The notes: a model not told the origin generated them from the letters alone. DNA of 64,000 bases from Gloeobacter morelensis MG652769 (GCF_021018745.1 NZ_CP063845.1:3782001-3846000); one strand, 5' to 3'. Positions 8,805-18,168 are shown, numbered from the stretch's first letter. Numbers and translations: made by a program.

Positions 8805-9533
8805 ATGCAACGGATACGATGGTTGGCCGGCGCGCTCGCGGTCATCGCCTTCGTCCTGGCTACGACCGCCTGCACCCAGGCCGGACTACCACCGGCCGAC
8901 CCACAGGAGAATCCCACGGTGAACAATCCCAGCGGCGCCCGGGCCGATTTGCCCTCCCTCGCGGGCAAGGCCACCGTCGAGCTGAACACCTCCAAAGGCC
9001 GCATCCTCCTCGAGGTCGACGGCGACAACGCTCCGCTCTCCGCCGGCAACTTCGTCGACCTGGTCAAGCGCGGGTTTTACAACAATCTGGCATTTCACCG
9101 GGTGGTGTCGGGGTTTGTCATCCAGGGCGGCGACCCGCTCGGCAACGGCACCGGCGGCTTCATCGACCCGGCCACGCGCCAGCCGCGCTCGCTGCCTTTG
9201 GAGATCCGCGCCACTACCGGCGACGGCCAGCCGGGCGAGATTCTCTATGGCCAGACTTTTAGCCTCAGCGGGCGCAACCCCCGCACCCAGCCGCCGGTAC
9301 TCGTCCATAGCCGGGGGGCTCTCGCCATGGCCCGGTCGCAAAATCCCAACTCGGCCTCGTCGCAGTTCTATATCACCCTGGCGGAGACCCGGCAGCTCGA
9401 CGGCGAATACGCCGTCTTCGGCAAAGTGCTCGAAGGCCAGGATGTGGTCGACAAAATTCAGGTGGGCGACAAGATTGTCTCGGCTACCGTCGTCTCCGGG
9501 GGCAACCCGGCCACCGGCTCGGCTCCCGGTTAG
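8805..9533 (+). CDS. Exported lipoprotein cyclophilin (peptidyl-prolyl isomerase)
   Basis: 242 residues. The N terminus is a lipoprotein signal with lipobox LATTAC (Cys about residue 26), so the protein should be anchored in the envelope. The cyclophilin domain contains FVDLVKRGFYNNLAFHRVV, FVIQGGDPLGNGTGGF and NSASSQFYITL. GAGGAA precedes the ATG. A paralogue of the same layout lies at 26082-26765. The gene overlaps the convergent gene ending at 9530 by four bases. Confidence 0.9.
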   Translation: MQRIRWLAGALAVIAFVLATTACTQAGLPPADPQENPTVNNPSGARADLPSLAGKATVELNTSKGRILLEVDGDNAPLSAGNFVDLVKRGFYNNLAFHRVVSGFVIQGGDPLGNGTGGFIDPATRQPRSLPLEIRATTGDGQPGEILYGQTFSLSGRNPRTQPPVLVHSRGALAMARSQNPNSASSQFYITLAETRQLDGEYAVFGKVLEGQDVVDKIQVGDKIVSATVVSGGNPATGSAPG

Positions 9534-10417
9534 CGCGAGGCTGTCTGCAGGCGGCGCTGCGCTTCGCGCAGGCTGATCTGGGCGAGGGAGCGGTAGAAAA
9601 CCACCAGCTCCTCCGACGGGGTGGCGTTCGCCACCCCCAGGCAGCGGCGCGCCGATTCGACCGCCGCCTGGTAAAACTCGGGGTCGGAGGCGACGATCCC
9701 CGCCGAGAGCTGGTAGAAGCTGTTGACGGCGGCGGCCACCGTGATGGCGAGCTTGTCGTCGGAGTGCAGCCGCGAGAGTTGCTGGGCGATGCGCCGGGCG
9801 GAGGCCAGTTCGGCGAGCAGTTCGTCGGGGGAGACAGCCCGCGACTCGCTTACCTGCCACAGGGTTTCTTTGAGCCCGAGGGCCACCCCGCGCACATCGC
9901 CGTCGGCGGTGGGTGAAGAGACCGGTGCGGCGCCACCCATGGCGCGACTGAGCTGCAGACGGGCATCGGGCAGGCTCCAGGCGATACCCAGGGTGCCGGC
10001 CAGGATCGCGGCGATGCCCAGGCCGGCGAAGGCCGCCACCGCCAGATAGCGGGTCCACGGCCAGCCCTGCCCCCCCAAGCTGTTGACGAACAAGAAGACG
10101 CCCGGTTGGTTCTCGTCGGGCAAACTCACATTGCTCACCACCGCCGTCAGGCCGTCGGCGCGCTCGAGCTGATCGCCCGGGGCGAGGCGCTGTTCGCGAT
10201 CGAGGGACAGACCGTTGAGCTTGATGGCCTCGGCGGGCACGCAGCGCACCCGGCAGCCGTTCTCGTGCTGATAGAAAACCAACAGCGGTCGGCGGGTGCG
10301 CCCGGCTACCAGCCTGCCGTCGCTGTCCCAGCTGACGCGGATGATATTGCCCTGGAAGCGGAAGATTTCTTCCTCGGCAAATTCGTCGTTTTTGAGCACG
10401 CGCAACTGCAGCAGCAT
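9530..10417 (-). CDS. Hypothetical membrane protein
   Basis: 295 residues with no family I recognise. Residues 1-120 are beta-rich and could be an FHA-like fold (FRFQGNIIRVSWDSDGRLVAG, later LAPGDQLERADG), but the diagnostic FHA residues are not evident. A single membrane helix lies at about 125-150 (YLAVAAFAGLGIAAILAGTLGIAW). The C-terminal half is helical. The gene is divergent from the histidine kinase at 10485 with 67 bases between, so shared regulation is possible. Confidence 0.7.
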   Translation of the reverse strand: MLLQLRVLKNDEFAEEEIFRFQGNIIRVSWDSDGRLVAGRTRRPLLVFYQHENGCRVRCVPAEAIKLNGLSLDREQRLAPGDQLERADGLTAVVSNVSLPDENQPGVFLFVNSLGGQGWPWTRYLAVAAFAGLGIAAILAGTLGIAWSLPDARLQLSRAMGGAAPVSSPTADGDVRGVALGLKETLWQVSESRAVSPDELLAELASARRIAQQLSRLHSDDKLAITVAAAVNSFYQLSAGIVASDPEFYQAAVESARRCLGVANATPSEELVVFYRSLAQISLREAQRRLQTASR

Positions 10418-10484
10418 CGCTTGGGGATCCCTTCTTGTGATAGCTTAGCGGACCGTTCGGGGCGCTTTTGCTAAGTTAAAGGGC

Positions 10485-12131
10485 ATGCAGACCACCTGGA
10501 CCCAGCGGCAACTGCGCAAAGCCGTGCGGCGCACAGCCAAACTTTTGCGGCGGCAGGCGCCCCCGCGGCCCTTGCGTCCGCCCCCCCGGCCGCCCCGGCC
10601 ACCGGCTACGGTCGCCCCACGCCCACAGCGCGACCCCCAGGCTTTTTTGCGTCAGTTCCTCCTGGCCCTCAGAGGCATCGGTCTGGGCATTTTTTTGAGC
10701 GCCGCCGTTTTGTGGACTCTGCAGCTGGCCCTTCCCCAGGGACAGTACCACGCGCGGGTGCAAATTCCCCTCGCCCGGCACTGGGGGCTGCTTGAGCGCG
10801 AGGTGATGGGCTGGTCGAGTTACGCCGAAGCGCTCGTCAAAGCCGGCAAACCGGACCAGGCCCGCTCAGCCTACGGTATCGCCCAGGGCCTGCTCGACAC
10901 CCGGGCCGAACCCACCCCGACCAGTCTCGAACTGCAGCGCCGATTGCAGGAGCAGACGAAGGCGCTCGACCCTTTGCGCGGCAAAGTCGACTTTCCGGTG
11001 ATGATGCGCCCCGGCTGGGGGGAGACGCTGCTACAGCTGGCGCGCGCCCCTTTTGCCCCGGATCACTGGTTGGACGCCCTGGTGGCCTATCCGCTGGTCC
11101 AGGAGCCGCAGATAGCGGCGCTGTTGGTGTTGAGCTTGTGGCTTGCCCTCAGTTTTGTGCACGCGCTTCAAAACCAGATGGCCTGGACGCGCATTCTCGA
11201 TCAGGAGCGGCCCCTATCGATTGGCCGGGTGCTGCCGCTGGTTTTGGGAGCGGCCCTGTTGGCGCTGTTGCTCGCGGCCCTGGTAACGCTGTCGCCTTCT
11301 GAGCCGGTGATTGTGGCGGTGGTTTGCGGTGCGGCGGTGCCGGGGTTGTTTGTACAGATTCTCAACCGCGCCTACCAGTTGCGCGCCCGGCGGGCGCTCG
11401 CCGCCTGGGAATCCCAGCACCGGGCCGAATTTAGCAGCGAACTGCACAATACCGCCCAGCAGAGCATCATGGCGGCCCAGGGGCTGCTGCGCGAAATCAT
11501 CCACGATCTCGAAGCTTCCGACGACCCGGAGGCGGGGCATTATGCCTGGCGGCTGGCGGAGGCGATGGAGCGCTGCCAGGAGGTCGAAAACGAACTGCGG
11601 GTCCTGCGCAACGGCACCGAGGACAAATTTGCCCGCGGCCAGGCCTTTGCCGACGCCATCGAGCCCATCTGCGATCGCCTCATCCGCCGGGGGGTGGACA
11701 GCCACTTTCACTGGCTGTGGGAGGGCCAGCCCGTGGACGCCGCCACCTGGGGCACCTGGGCTTTGAACCTGGCCGAGAGCGCCCGCGACCGCCGCATCGC
11801 CGCCACGTTCTACCAGGTGCTCTCGGAACTGACCTGGAACGTCATCAAGTACGCCTGCCTGGACAGTACCCCGGTGCACGTCGACGTCGTCTTCAATTGC
11901 ACCCGCCAGAAGCATCTGGTGCGCTACACCCTCGAAGTGAGCGACAACGGCCCCGGCTTCGACGTCCAATCGGCGCAAGATCGCCGCCCCCACTCGGGTA
12001 TCTTTTCGCTGGAGCGCTATTTGCGCCGCGTCGAGATTGTCGGCGCCCAGGCCCACAGCACCCTGCACACCGCCCCCGGTCAGGGCACCCGCATTATTAC
12101 GGAGATCGTGGCGACCGCCCAGCGGGCATGA
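10485..12131 (+). CDS. Membrane histidine kinase, NarL/DesK-like, atypical H box
   Basis: 548 residues. The N-terminal tail is basic and Pro-rich. Membrane helices lie at about 65-85, 205-225, 248-268 and 272-292. A dimerisation region contains SELHNTAQQSIMAAQGLLREI, equivalent to the HisKA_3 box H-D-x-x-x-Q but with Asn after the His. A HATPase_c domain follows with N-box ELTWNVIKYA and G-box SDNGPGFD. No response regulator is adjacent, so it is an orphan kinase. The stop falls in front of a Lys-rich exported protein on the same strand. Confidence 0.82.
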   Translation: MQTTWTQRQLRKAVRRTAKLLRRQAPPRPLRPPPRPPRPPATVAPRPQRDPQAFLRQFLLALRGIGLGIFLSAAVLWTLQLALPQGQYHARVQIPLARHWGLLEREVMGWSSYAEALVKAGKPDQARSAYGIAQGLLDTRAEPTPTSLELQRRLQEQTKALDPLRGKVDFPVMMRPGWGETLLQLARAPFAPDHWLDALVAYPLVQEPQIAALLVLSLWLALSFVHALQNQMAWTRILDQERPLSIGRVLPLVLGAALLALLLAALVTLSPSEPVIVAVVCGAAVPGLFVQILNRAYQLRARRALAAWESQHRAEFSSELHNTAQQSIMAAQGLLREIIHDLEASDDPEAGHYAWRLAEAMERCQEVENELRVLRNGTEDKFARGQAFADAIEPICDRLIRRGVDSHFHWLWEGQPVDAATWGTWALNLAESARDRRIAATFYQVLSELTWNVIKYACLDSTPVHVDVVFNCTRQKHLVRYTLEVSDNGPGFDVQSAQDRRPHSGIFSLERYLRRVEIVGAQAHSTLHTAPGQGTRIITEIVATAQRA

Positions 12132-12172
12132 GGACCAAGTGCTATCCTGGCTTGCAATTGTCGGGGGGTGCC

Positions 12173-12697
12173 GTGCGTCCGGTCGTGCGCTTGTGGCTGG
12201 TGTTGATCGCTCTGTGCGTCGGTCTGGGTTGGACGGCGGCCGATAGTGCGGCCAAGCCGAAGCGCAAGAGCAACGATACTTCCCGCAGCGAGCGCGTCGA
12301 GCGCGGCAAAACGGCAAAAGCGAAAAGTACGAAGCGGACCAAAAAATCGGAACGCTCCGAGAAATCAGTGAAGTCGGCCCGCAAAAAACCAGAACGGCCC
12401 GCCAAACAAGCAAAAGTCTCCCGCTCCGGGCGGGTCGCTAAATCGACGCAGAACCGTTCGATAAAGACGGCGGCACGGAAAAGCCCCCAGAAGAGCGCCA
12501 AGGCCAAGCCGACAAAACCCGCCCGTAGTGTCGAAGTGGCGAATGTCGAGCGCAAAGCGCCTTCCCGAGCGGATTACGCTACCCGGACCATCACCTTTGC
12601 CGACCCCTACGCCGGTTGCAATTCCCAACTCAAGGGCACCAACTGGGTCGATTACCAGCGCTGTATTGAGCAGAAGTACCGTCAGCGCCCGCGTTGA
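12173..12697 (+). CDS. Exported Lys/Ser-rich basic protein
   Basis: The middle of the protein is an extreme low-complexity run of Lys, Ser, Ala and Arg, like histone H1 tails. The end is a short folded-looking piece with two Cys (FADPYAGCNSQLKGTNWVDYQRCIEQKY). GTG at 12173 has GGGGGGTG just before it and gives a signal peptide (LWLVLIALCVGLGWTAA), so I prefer it. An in-frame ATG at 12128 overlaps the kinase stop and would add 15 residues. The role is unknown; a polyanion- or wall-binding surface protein is inference. Confidence 0.65.
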   Translation: MRPVVRLWLVLIALCVGLGWTAADSAAKPKRKSNDTSRSERVERGKTAKAKSTKRTKKSERSEKSVKSARKKPERPAKQAKVSRSGRVAKSTQNRSIKTAARKSPQKSAKAKPTKPARSVEVANVERKAPSRADYATRTITFADPYAGCNSQLKGTNWVDYQRCIEQKYRQRPR

Positions 12698-12725
12698 AAT
12701 TCTATTATTTAGGGAATTTCTGTGA

Positions 12726-12938
12726 TGGAATTATTATTACAAGAGCCGCCCAGGCAGCTACGCACCAGGGTTCTACGAAACCTGGATGCAGCCAGGCACC
12801 CCCGGAAATGGGCGGCCTCGACTGCGCGTCGTTTTTCATGGGCAGCACGCAATCTACCCCATGCCGTCACAGAGCGAGCTGGTGATCCTGCGTGTGCTGC
12901 ACGGTGCCTGCGACCTAAGGGGCGGATTCGAGTCGTAA
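12726..12938 (+). pseudogene. Relic of a RelE/ParE-type toxin gene
   Basis: The frame ending in TAA at 12936-12938 encodes RLRVVFHGQHAIYPMP, SQSELVILRVLHGACDL and a GGF tail. This strongly resembles the C-terminal strands of ParE/RelE toxins, whose hallmark is RVLHG. Upstream the frame runs to a stop at 12723 without a start codon or the usual N-terminal helices, and no antitoxin is present. It is therefore a truncated remnant. The assignment rests on motif recall over about 45 residues. Confidence 0.5.
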
Positions 12939-12977
12939 AGCCACAGTACCAACCAACATCGATCGATGAGGAAACCC

Positions 12978-13490
12978 ATGCGTACCGAGTGCTTTTGGCT
13001 CCGCCGACAACTGACCTCAATGGGTTTGCTCGGCCAGCTTGCGGCAATAATTGCAATTTGCCTGGCCATGGCCGCTGCGGGCAGCCCTGCGGTCGCCCAG
13101 GAGAAAGCCCAGGCCACAAGCCCGAATGGCGAAACAGCTCTGCTCGTCGAATTCGACGTCAAGCCTGGATCGGAGGCCGAGTTCGAACAGGCCCTCGCCA
13201 TTCTCACGCGCTGCGCGAAACTCGATCCAGGCGCCATAGTCTTCAATGCCCACAAAGTGCGTGACCAAGCGGGGCGATACACGCTCTATGAGATCTGGCG
13301 CAGCCCTGAGGCCTTGATGTCGCATTGGCGGCGCCCCTACGTGAAGAACCTACTCAAGACCGCAGAACGCACCCTCGCCAAACCGATTGCAAACGGCGGA
13401 ATCGTGCGCCGGTTCATCAGCGAAATCGAACCAGCGAAACGCTCTGCTCCCGTCACCGGTGATCCGTCGAGCGTTACGGAATGCAGGTGA
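12978..13490 (+). CDS. Exported antibiotic biosynthesis monooxygenase (ABM) domain protein
   Basis: GAGG upstream favours the ATG at 12978 over 12966. The 170-residue product has a signal peptide (hydrophobic AAIIAICLAMAAAG, cleavage near AVAQE). An ABM-type ferredoxin-like domain follows: LLVEFDVKPGSEAEFEQAL, then VFNAHKVRDQAGRYTLYEIW and a SHWRRPYVKNLL end. ABM domains include quinone monooxygenases and small signalling modules; a periplasmic one is less usual. No partner gene is adjacent. Confidence 0.8.
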   Translation: MRTECFWLRRQLTSMGLLGQLAAIIAICLAMAAAGSPAVAQEKAQATSPNGETALLVEFDVKPGSEAEFEQALAILTRCAKLDPGAIVFNAHKVRDQAGRYTLYEIWRSPEALMSHWRRPYVKNLLKTAERTLAKPIANGGIVRRFISEIEPAKRSAPVTGDPSSVTECR

Positions 13491-13760
13491 TCAGCCGCGC
13501 CAGCAGCGCACTGCAGCTGTAGCGCATGTAAGCGAAAATCCGCTCACCAATTCGACGGCAATACGCACTCGCTCGGCGGTCGGTCCGGCCTCACCAACAA
13601 CGGAGGGGAGGCCGAGTTCTTACCGGAGCGGGAGGCGGCGGGCAGGCATATTGGGGTCAATAGATTTAAGGGACATCCAGCAGATCGATGATTCTGTGGT
13701 GTGTCTTTCATCATAAAGTGCATCTTTCCATGGTGCCCATCCGTTCCGTGGAGCGTTCCT

Positions 13761-15629
13761 GTGAAAACACCCGAAGACATCTCCAGAGCAGACCTGCCAG
13801 CACAGCTTGCCCGGTTGCAGCAAGAGGTCGAAGCGTTGCGCTCCAGCAACCAGTTGCATCGCGAGGCAGCCGAAGAGTGCGCCCGGCTTAAAGCCCAGCA
13901 AAAAAGTGCTGCCGAGCGTTCTCATTTTTTGGCCAATGCCGTTGCCATCCTGGCTTCTTCGCTCGATTATGCCGCCACGCTGAGCACGGTGGCTCAACTC
14001 GCCGTAGCGCACCTGGCCGACATCTGCATCATCGATTTGCTCGAAGATGACCAGACCATCCGGCGACTGATTACCGCCAACGCTGCATTGCGGCGCACGG
14101 GCCTTGCCTGGGAAGTCGAGCGGCGCTATCCGTTTGTGCCCGATGCTCTGTACGGACCGGCCCGGGTGGTAAGCACCGGCCTGCCTGAGCTCGTACCGGT
14201 GGTCGAAGACTGGCTGAGCGCCGCCCACAGTATCGGCTGCGAGCACCTGGAATTGATTCGCTGTTTTGGGGTGGGTTCCTACCTGTGCGTGCCCCTGGTG
14301 GCAGGGGGCCGTACTCTCGGGTCACTGACTTTTGTAGGTGGCCGCACTTCCCGGCGCTACGGCAGTGACGACCTGGCGTTGGCGCAGGAACTGGCCAATC
14401 GTGCCGCCCAGGCGATCGAAAATGCCCGGCTGCACCGGGCTGAGAGCCAGGCGCGCGCCGAAGCTGAGGCGGCCAACCGCACCAAGGACGAATTTCTGGC
14501 TACCCTGAGCCACGAACTGCGCACCCCCCTCAACTCGATCATCGGCTTCAGCCAGCTGCTGCGGCGCGGCCGAATGAACCCCGCCGCCATCGAGCAGGCC
14601 GCCGAGGCGATCGAGCGCAACGGCCGCCTGCAGGCCCAACTGGTGGACGACCTGCTCGATGCGTCCTACATGCTGCGTGGCCAGCTGCGTCTGCGCTGCT
14701 GCAGCGTCGATCTGCGCGCGGTGGTCGAAAACGTGCTGACTTCCATGCGGGCACAAATCCGCGACAAGGGCCTGGTCCTCAGAACCCGCATCGCCCAGAA
14801 CCTCGAGCTGCTCTGGGGCGATCCGCGCCGTCTCCAGCAGATCGCCGCCAACTTGATTGCCAACGCCATCAAGTTCACCCCCCCCGGGGGGATGATGAGT
14901 GTAAATCTGGAGGCGGTAGCGGGTCAGGTGCAGCTGACGGTACGCGACACGGGCGTGGGCATCGACGCTGAATTTCTGCCGCACGTTTTTGAAGTGTTTC
15001 GTCAAGCCGACGGCACCTCCACCCGTCGCCACGGCGGCTTGGGGTTGGGGTTGAGTTTGGTGCAGCATCTGGTGCACCTGCACAAGGGCACCATCGAAGT
15101 GCAAAGCGACGGCAAAAACCGGGGCAGTAGCTTTACAGTCCGCCTTCCCCTGGAGGCCACACGCAGCGGTGGGGCGAAGGCCGCCGAGGATGGGGCAGAG
15201 GCTGCCACCCTGAGCGGCTTGCGGTTGCTGCTGGTGGTGGAAGATGCCGAACTGTGCCGCACACTCCGTGCCACCCTTGCCGCTCAAGGAGCGCGGGTGC
15301 TGGGTGTCGATCGCATCGAGGCGGCCCTCGAGCAGTTCGAGAGTTACCGCCCGGACGTGCTTATCACCGCCGCTCCCGCCGACAATCGCGAGGGACTCTG
15401 CTGCTCCCTGGTGCGCAAGCTTGGCGAGCAGGAGGAGCCTTACCCCGCGGCAGAAATCGAAGCACAGGAGCGCCGGATGGTGCTCGCAAGCTTCGCTATC
15501 CAGCCTCCCCGGCCCGTCGAGCCGGAGGACCTCGCCTCGGAGGTGGCGCGGTTGGTCGGCAGACAGGTGATCACCCGCATGCCGGGTGAATCGAGCACGG
15601 CCCCAAGTCGCCTATTGCGGGGAGATTAG
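13761..15629 (+). CDS. GAF-histidine kinase with degenerate receiver domain
   Basis: GGAG at 13750 and spacing favour GTG 13761; the 20 extra residues of the longer frame look non-coding. Domains in order: coiled coil to about 60, GAF sensor about 60-225, HisKA with the phospho-acceptor His (about 251) in LSHELRTPLNSI, HATPase_c with LIANAIKFTPPGG and DTGVGID, and a receiver-like domain from about 480. That receiver keeps the acidic VVED but has DVLITAAPAD where the phospho-acceptor Asp should follow, so it probably cannot be phosphorylated. No transmembrane helix is seen. It overlaps the convergent pentapeptide gene by 18 bases. Confidence 0.88.
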   Translation: MKTPEDISRADLPAQLARLQQEVEALRSSNQLHREAAEECARLKAQQKSAAERSHFLANAVAILASSLDYAATLSTVAQLAVAHLADICIIDLLEDDQTIRRLITANAALRRTGLAWEVERRYPFVPDALYGPARVVSTGLPELVPVVEDWLSAAHSIGCEHLELIRCFGVGSYLCVPLVAGGRTLGSLTFVGGRTSRRYGSDDLALAQELANRAAQAIENARLHRAESQARAEAEAANRTKDEFLATLSHELRTPLNSIIGFSQLLRRGRMNPAAIEQAAEAIERNGRLQAQLVDDLLDASYMLRGQLRLRCCSVDLRAVVENVLTSMRAQIRDKGLVLRTRIAQNLELLWGDPRRLQQIAANLIANAIKFTPPGGMMSVNLEAVAGQVQLTVRDTGVGIDAEFLPHVFEVFRQADGTSTRRHGGLGLGLSLVQHLVHLHKGTIEVQSDGKNRGSSFTVRLPLEATRSGGAKAAEDGAEAATLSGLRLLLVVEDAELCRTLRATLAAQGARVLGVDRIEAALEQFESYRPDVLITAAPADNREGLCCSLVRKLGEQEEPYPAAEIEAQERRMVLASFAIQPPRPVEPEDLASEVARLVGRQVITRMPGESSTAPSRLLRGD

Positions 15630-16277
15630 CTGGCGTTCGCGGTCGGGAGGCGGTTCGACATTGAGCGCTCCCAGTTCGATGAGCCCTGAGGCCCAGGCCG
15701 GGTCGAGTTCGCGGCATTCGTAAAAATCGGCCCTCGCCGCCTCGCCGGTCTCGTCGAAGGCCGCGCCCCGCAGGCAACTGCGGCTAAAATCCGCCCCCGC
15801 CAGGTTGGCGGCACTCAGACAGGCTTCCTCCAGGCTGCTGTCGCGCAAGTTTGCCCCGCGCAGGTCCGCCCCGCGCAAGTTTGCCCCGCGCAGGTCCGTG
15901 CGCGAAAGGTCCGCCTCGCGCAGATTCGCCCCGCCCAGGTCCGCCCCGCGCAGGTTCGCCCGCGAAAGGTCCGCCTTTTCGAGCACCGCCCGGCCGCCGC
16001 TGACAGCAGTCAGGTCCGCGTCGCGCAGGCAGGCGGCCCCCAGATCCGTCTCCTCGAGCACCGCCCCGACCAGGCTAGCTCTGTGCAGGTCCGCTCCTGC
16101 AAGCCTCGCTCCGCGCAGGTTGGCGAGCACCAGAGCAGCCCGCCCCAGCTTTGACCCCACCAGATTGACACCCTGCAGGTCCGCGCGCAGCAGGTCCGCC
16201 TCGGACAAGTCGATGAAAGGTGCCTCGCCGGAGCGGATCCGCTCGATCAAAGCCGTTTTTGCCGATGGATGACCCAC
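15612..16277 (-). CDS. Pentapeptide-repeat protein
   Basis: From GTG 16277 (GGAG seven bases upstream) the product has 221 residues. The longer frame from 16370 would overlap the GH57 gene. About 25 consecutive A(D/N)LXX pentapeptides (for example ADLSRANLRGADLGGANLRE) predict a right-handed quadrilateral beta-helix. A non-repeat C terminus (DFYECRELDPAWASGLIELG) follows. DNA coding for two pentapeptides is duplicated exactly with a 30-base period at about 15842-15901. Functions in this superfamily vary, and nothing here points to gyrase protection specifically. Confidence 0.85.
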   Translation of the reverse strand: MGHPSAKTALIERIRSGEAPFIDLSEADLLRADLQGVNLVGSKLGRAALVLANLRGARLAGADLHRASLVGAVLEETDLGAACLRDADLTAVSGGRAVLEKADLSRANLRGADLGGANLREADLSRTDLRGANLRGADLRGANLRDSSLEEACLSAANLAGADFSRSCLRGAAFDETGEAARADFYECRELDPAWASGLIELGALNVEPPPDRERQLISPQ

Positions 16278-16339
16278 GGGTTTGCTCCAAAATGGGGATA
16301 ACCGCTGTCCATTGTACGATTTCAGTCTCTTGCGGTCCT

Positions 16340-17623
16340 TCAAGGCGTTGGCAGCAGCGTCCGCGCCCACCCGAGACAGCGGTAAGCCTGCTCGGTCCAG
16401 AACTCACTATCCCAGTAAACATAGCAACTTGTCTCGCAGACCAGCAGGGCGTGGGCGGCCTGCTCCAGCGCCCATTCGTCGCGGGGAGAGGCGCCCAGGC
16501 GCGCCCGGGCGACGTCGCGGCTAAGTTGCTCGACCGCCTCGAGTACCTGCACCCGGCGCTCTCCCGCTTTCCAACTGTGGTGGCCGCCAATCCAGGAGCC
16601 GCCCCCGGCTGCAAGTCGTACCTGCGAGGCCGGACCGTCCGGCAGATATCGGTCGAGGTATTGACTCACAGTCAGAAATTCGATATCCCGCCAGTGGGCC
16701 TGGTTCTCAAACAGCGGCGCAAACCCGTTCGGGAAAAACTCGAACATCATCACATTGCCGTTCTCGCCGTCGGAGGTGGGCACCACCAGAGCAGGAGCCT
16801 GCCTGCTTGCTTGTTGGAGCGCTCCTGCGCGCTGGCGGGCGGTGCCGATGCAGCCGTCGGCGTTCTGGCCGCTTTGCTGGCGGATGCCCATCTCGGTGTC
16901 GCGCACGACGCAGACGATTTCTTCGTGTTCGCCCTCCGCCTCGATGATCAACCGGTGCACCTGGTTTTCGAGATCCGCCGTCGACCAATCTTCGGGGCGG
17001 GCGAGGGCGGAGGCGGGCAGAATCACCCACTCATAACCGCACTTTTTCATCAGCCGCACCAGACGCACAGCCTCGATGCCGTCCCCGAGCATGCCCATCT
17101 CCGGCAGCCAGAAGCCGCGCACGCGCGCCAGGGCCTTCTCACCGAACAATTCCGCGAAAACCGCCCGCCATTCCATGATCTGCGCCTCGTGGTCGCGCTC
17201 AGGCGTGGCCGGGAAGTAGCAGTGGCTGTAGGCCGTCCCGGCAAATTCGACCGCCTCGGGATACTCGGCAAGCATCTTGCGCAGTTGGGCAATGACGTTG
17301 CCCAAGGGTTCGCCCTGCACGTGGTAGTGGGCAAAGGTGCCGTCGTGGGAGAGTTTGTCGAGTTCTTCGAGCAGCACCCCCGAGTAATCGAGCATCAGCC
17401 GGGGCGCATACCCCTGTTCGCTGAGCCTTTGCACGTAGCGGGCGGGGTTGAGGTAAGCCTGCGCGTACCAGCCCGCATTCCAACGCTCCTCGGAATTTTC
17501 CGGACCGTGAAGCATCTTTTCGAGATTGCCAATCAGCCGCCCCTCTTCGCCATCACCCACCCAGATGGGCGGCTGATGCATGTGCAACCACGGAACGAAC
17601 ACAGCTAGTGGCATTCCACTCAC
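16340..17623 (-). CDS. Glycoside hydrolase family 57 protein
   Basis: 427 residues; the family acts on alpha-glucans (amylase, branching or 4-alpha-glucanotransferase activities). GH57 regions are visible in order: HMHQPP (region 1), FAGTAYSHCYFP (region 2), GFWLPEMGM with the probable nucleophile Glu (region 3), and PTSDGENGNVMMFEF with the probable acid Asp (region 4). GTG 17623 has AGGGGGA upstream; ATG 17614 is an alternative. The substrate cannot be deduced. The pentapeptide gene follows downstream and may be cotranscribed. Confidence 0.85.
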   Translation of the reverse strand: MSGMPLAVFVPWLHMHQPPIWVGDGEEGRLIGNLEKMLHGPENSEERWNAGWYAQAYLNPARYVQRLSEQGYAPRLMLDYSGVLLEELDKLSHDGTFAHYHVQGEPLGNVIAQLRKMLAEYPEAVEFAGTAYSHCYFPATPERDHEAQIMEWRAVFAELFGEKALARVRGFWLPEMGMLGDGIEAVRLVRLMKKCGYEWVILPASALARPEDWSTADLENQVHRLIIEAEGEHEEIVCVVRDTEMGIRQQSGQNADGCIGTARQRAGALQQASRQAPALVVPTSDGENGNVMMFEFFPNGFAPLFENQAHWRDIEFLTVSQYLDRYLPDGPASQVRLAAGGGSWIGGHHSWKAGERRVQVLEAVEQLSRDVARARLGASPRDEWALEQAAHALLVCETSCYVYWDSEFWTEQAYRCLGWARTLLPTP

Positions 17624-17856
17624 AGCTTCCCCCTTATGCCTGGCGAACGATGCCCCCAGTATCGTGCTTCAGTTACCAACGCACCAAAATTTACCCAGGC
17701 GGTTGTCCTTCCCGTGATTATGTTCCCCACGGAGCCGCCAGCAAAGCCGGGCCGCTTCAGCCCTCGCAAAACCAGAGAAAAGTGGAGTTGGAATAGGTGC
17801 GAAGCGGCTCGCTTCGCCGTTGTTGAAAGGAGCTTGTGAAGATGCTCCCCGCTTCT

Positions 17857-18060
17857 CTAATTAAAAGGCGCATGCCTCGCATGTAGATGAAGCAAAGACA
17901 ACAGTTCTGAAAATCCGAGCAGACCCTCTACTTCTTTGCGTTCGTGGGCCGTCAACTCCTCACCCGCCTCCTGGCGGGACAATAAAGTCTGCAGACGTTG
18001 TTGAGCCGTCTCAGGCAACTGAAAGCGGGTGGATTCAAAGGGAATACCTAGATTTTCCAT
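17857..18060 (-). CDS. Small hypothetical protein next to Uma2 gene
   Basis: From ATG 18060 the product has 67 residues. It is helical and charged, with EELTAHERKEVEGLLGFSEL followed by a Leu/His-rich end. The form resembles short cyanobacterial proteins often found beside Uma2-type or toxin-like genes, but the assignment is loose. A longer frame from 18102 lacks support. It follows the Uma2 gene on the same strand after about 110 bases. The function is unknown. Confidence 0.55.
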   Translation of the reverse strand: MENLGIPFESTRFQLPETAQQRLQTLLSRQEAGEELTAHERKEVEGLLGFSELLSLLHLHARHAPFN

Positions 18061-18168
18061 CGGGCGACTGCTGGGTTTGGTCTTTATGTAGAATAGCGGC
18101 AAAATGGCTTGTACTTGAAATACTGACCGCGGAGAAACAGCGGATTTTCGGGGGCGATTTGCCGTGCG

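Noticed and set aside
13491-13760. Possible coding fragments before the GAF kinase
   Set aside because: Frames in both directions lack motifs, ribosome sites and protein-like composition.
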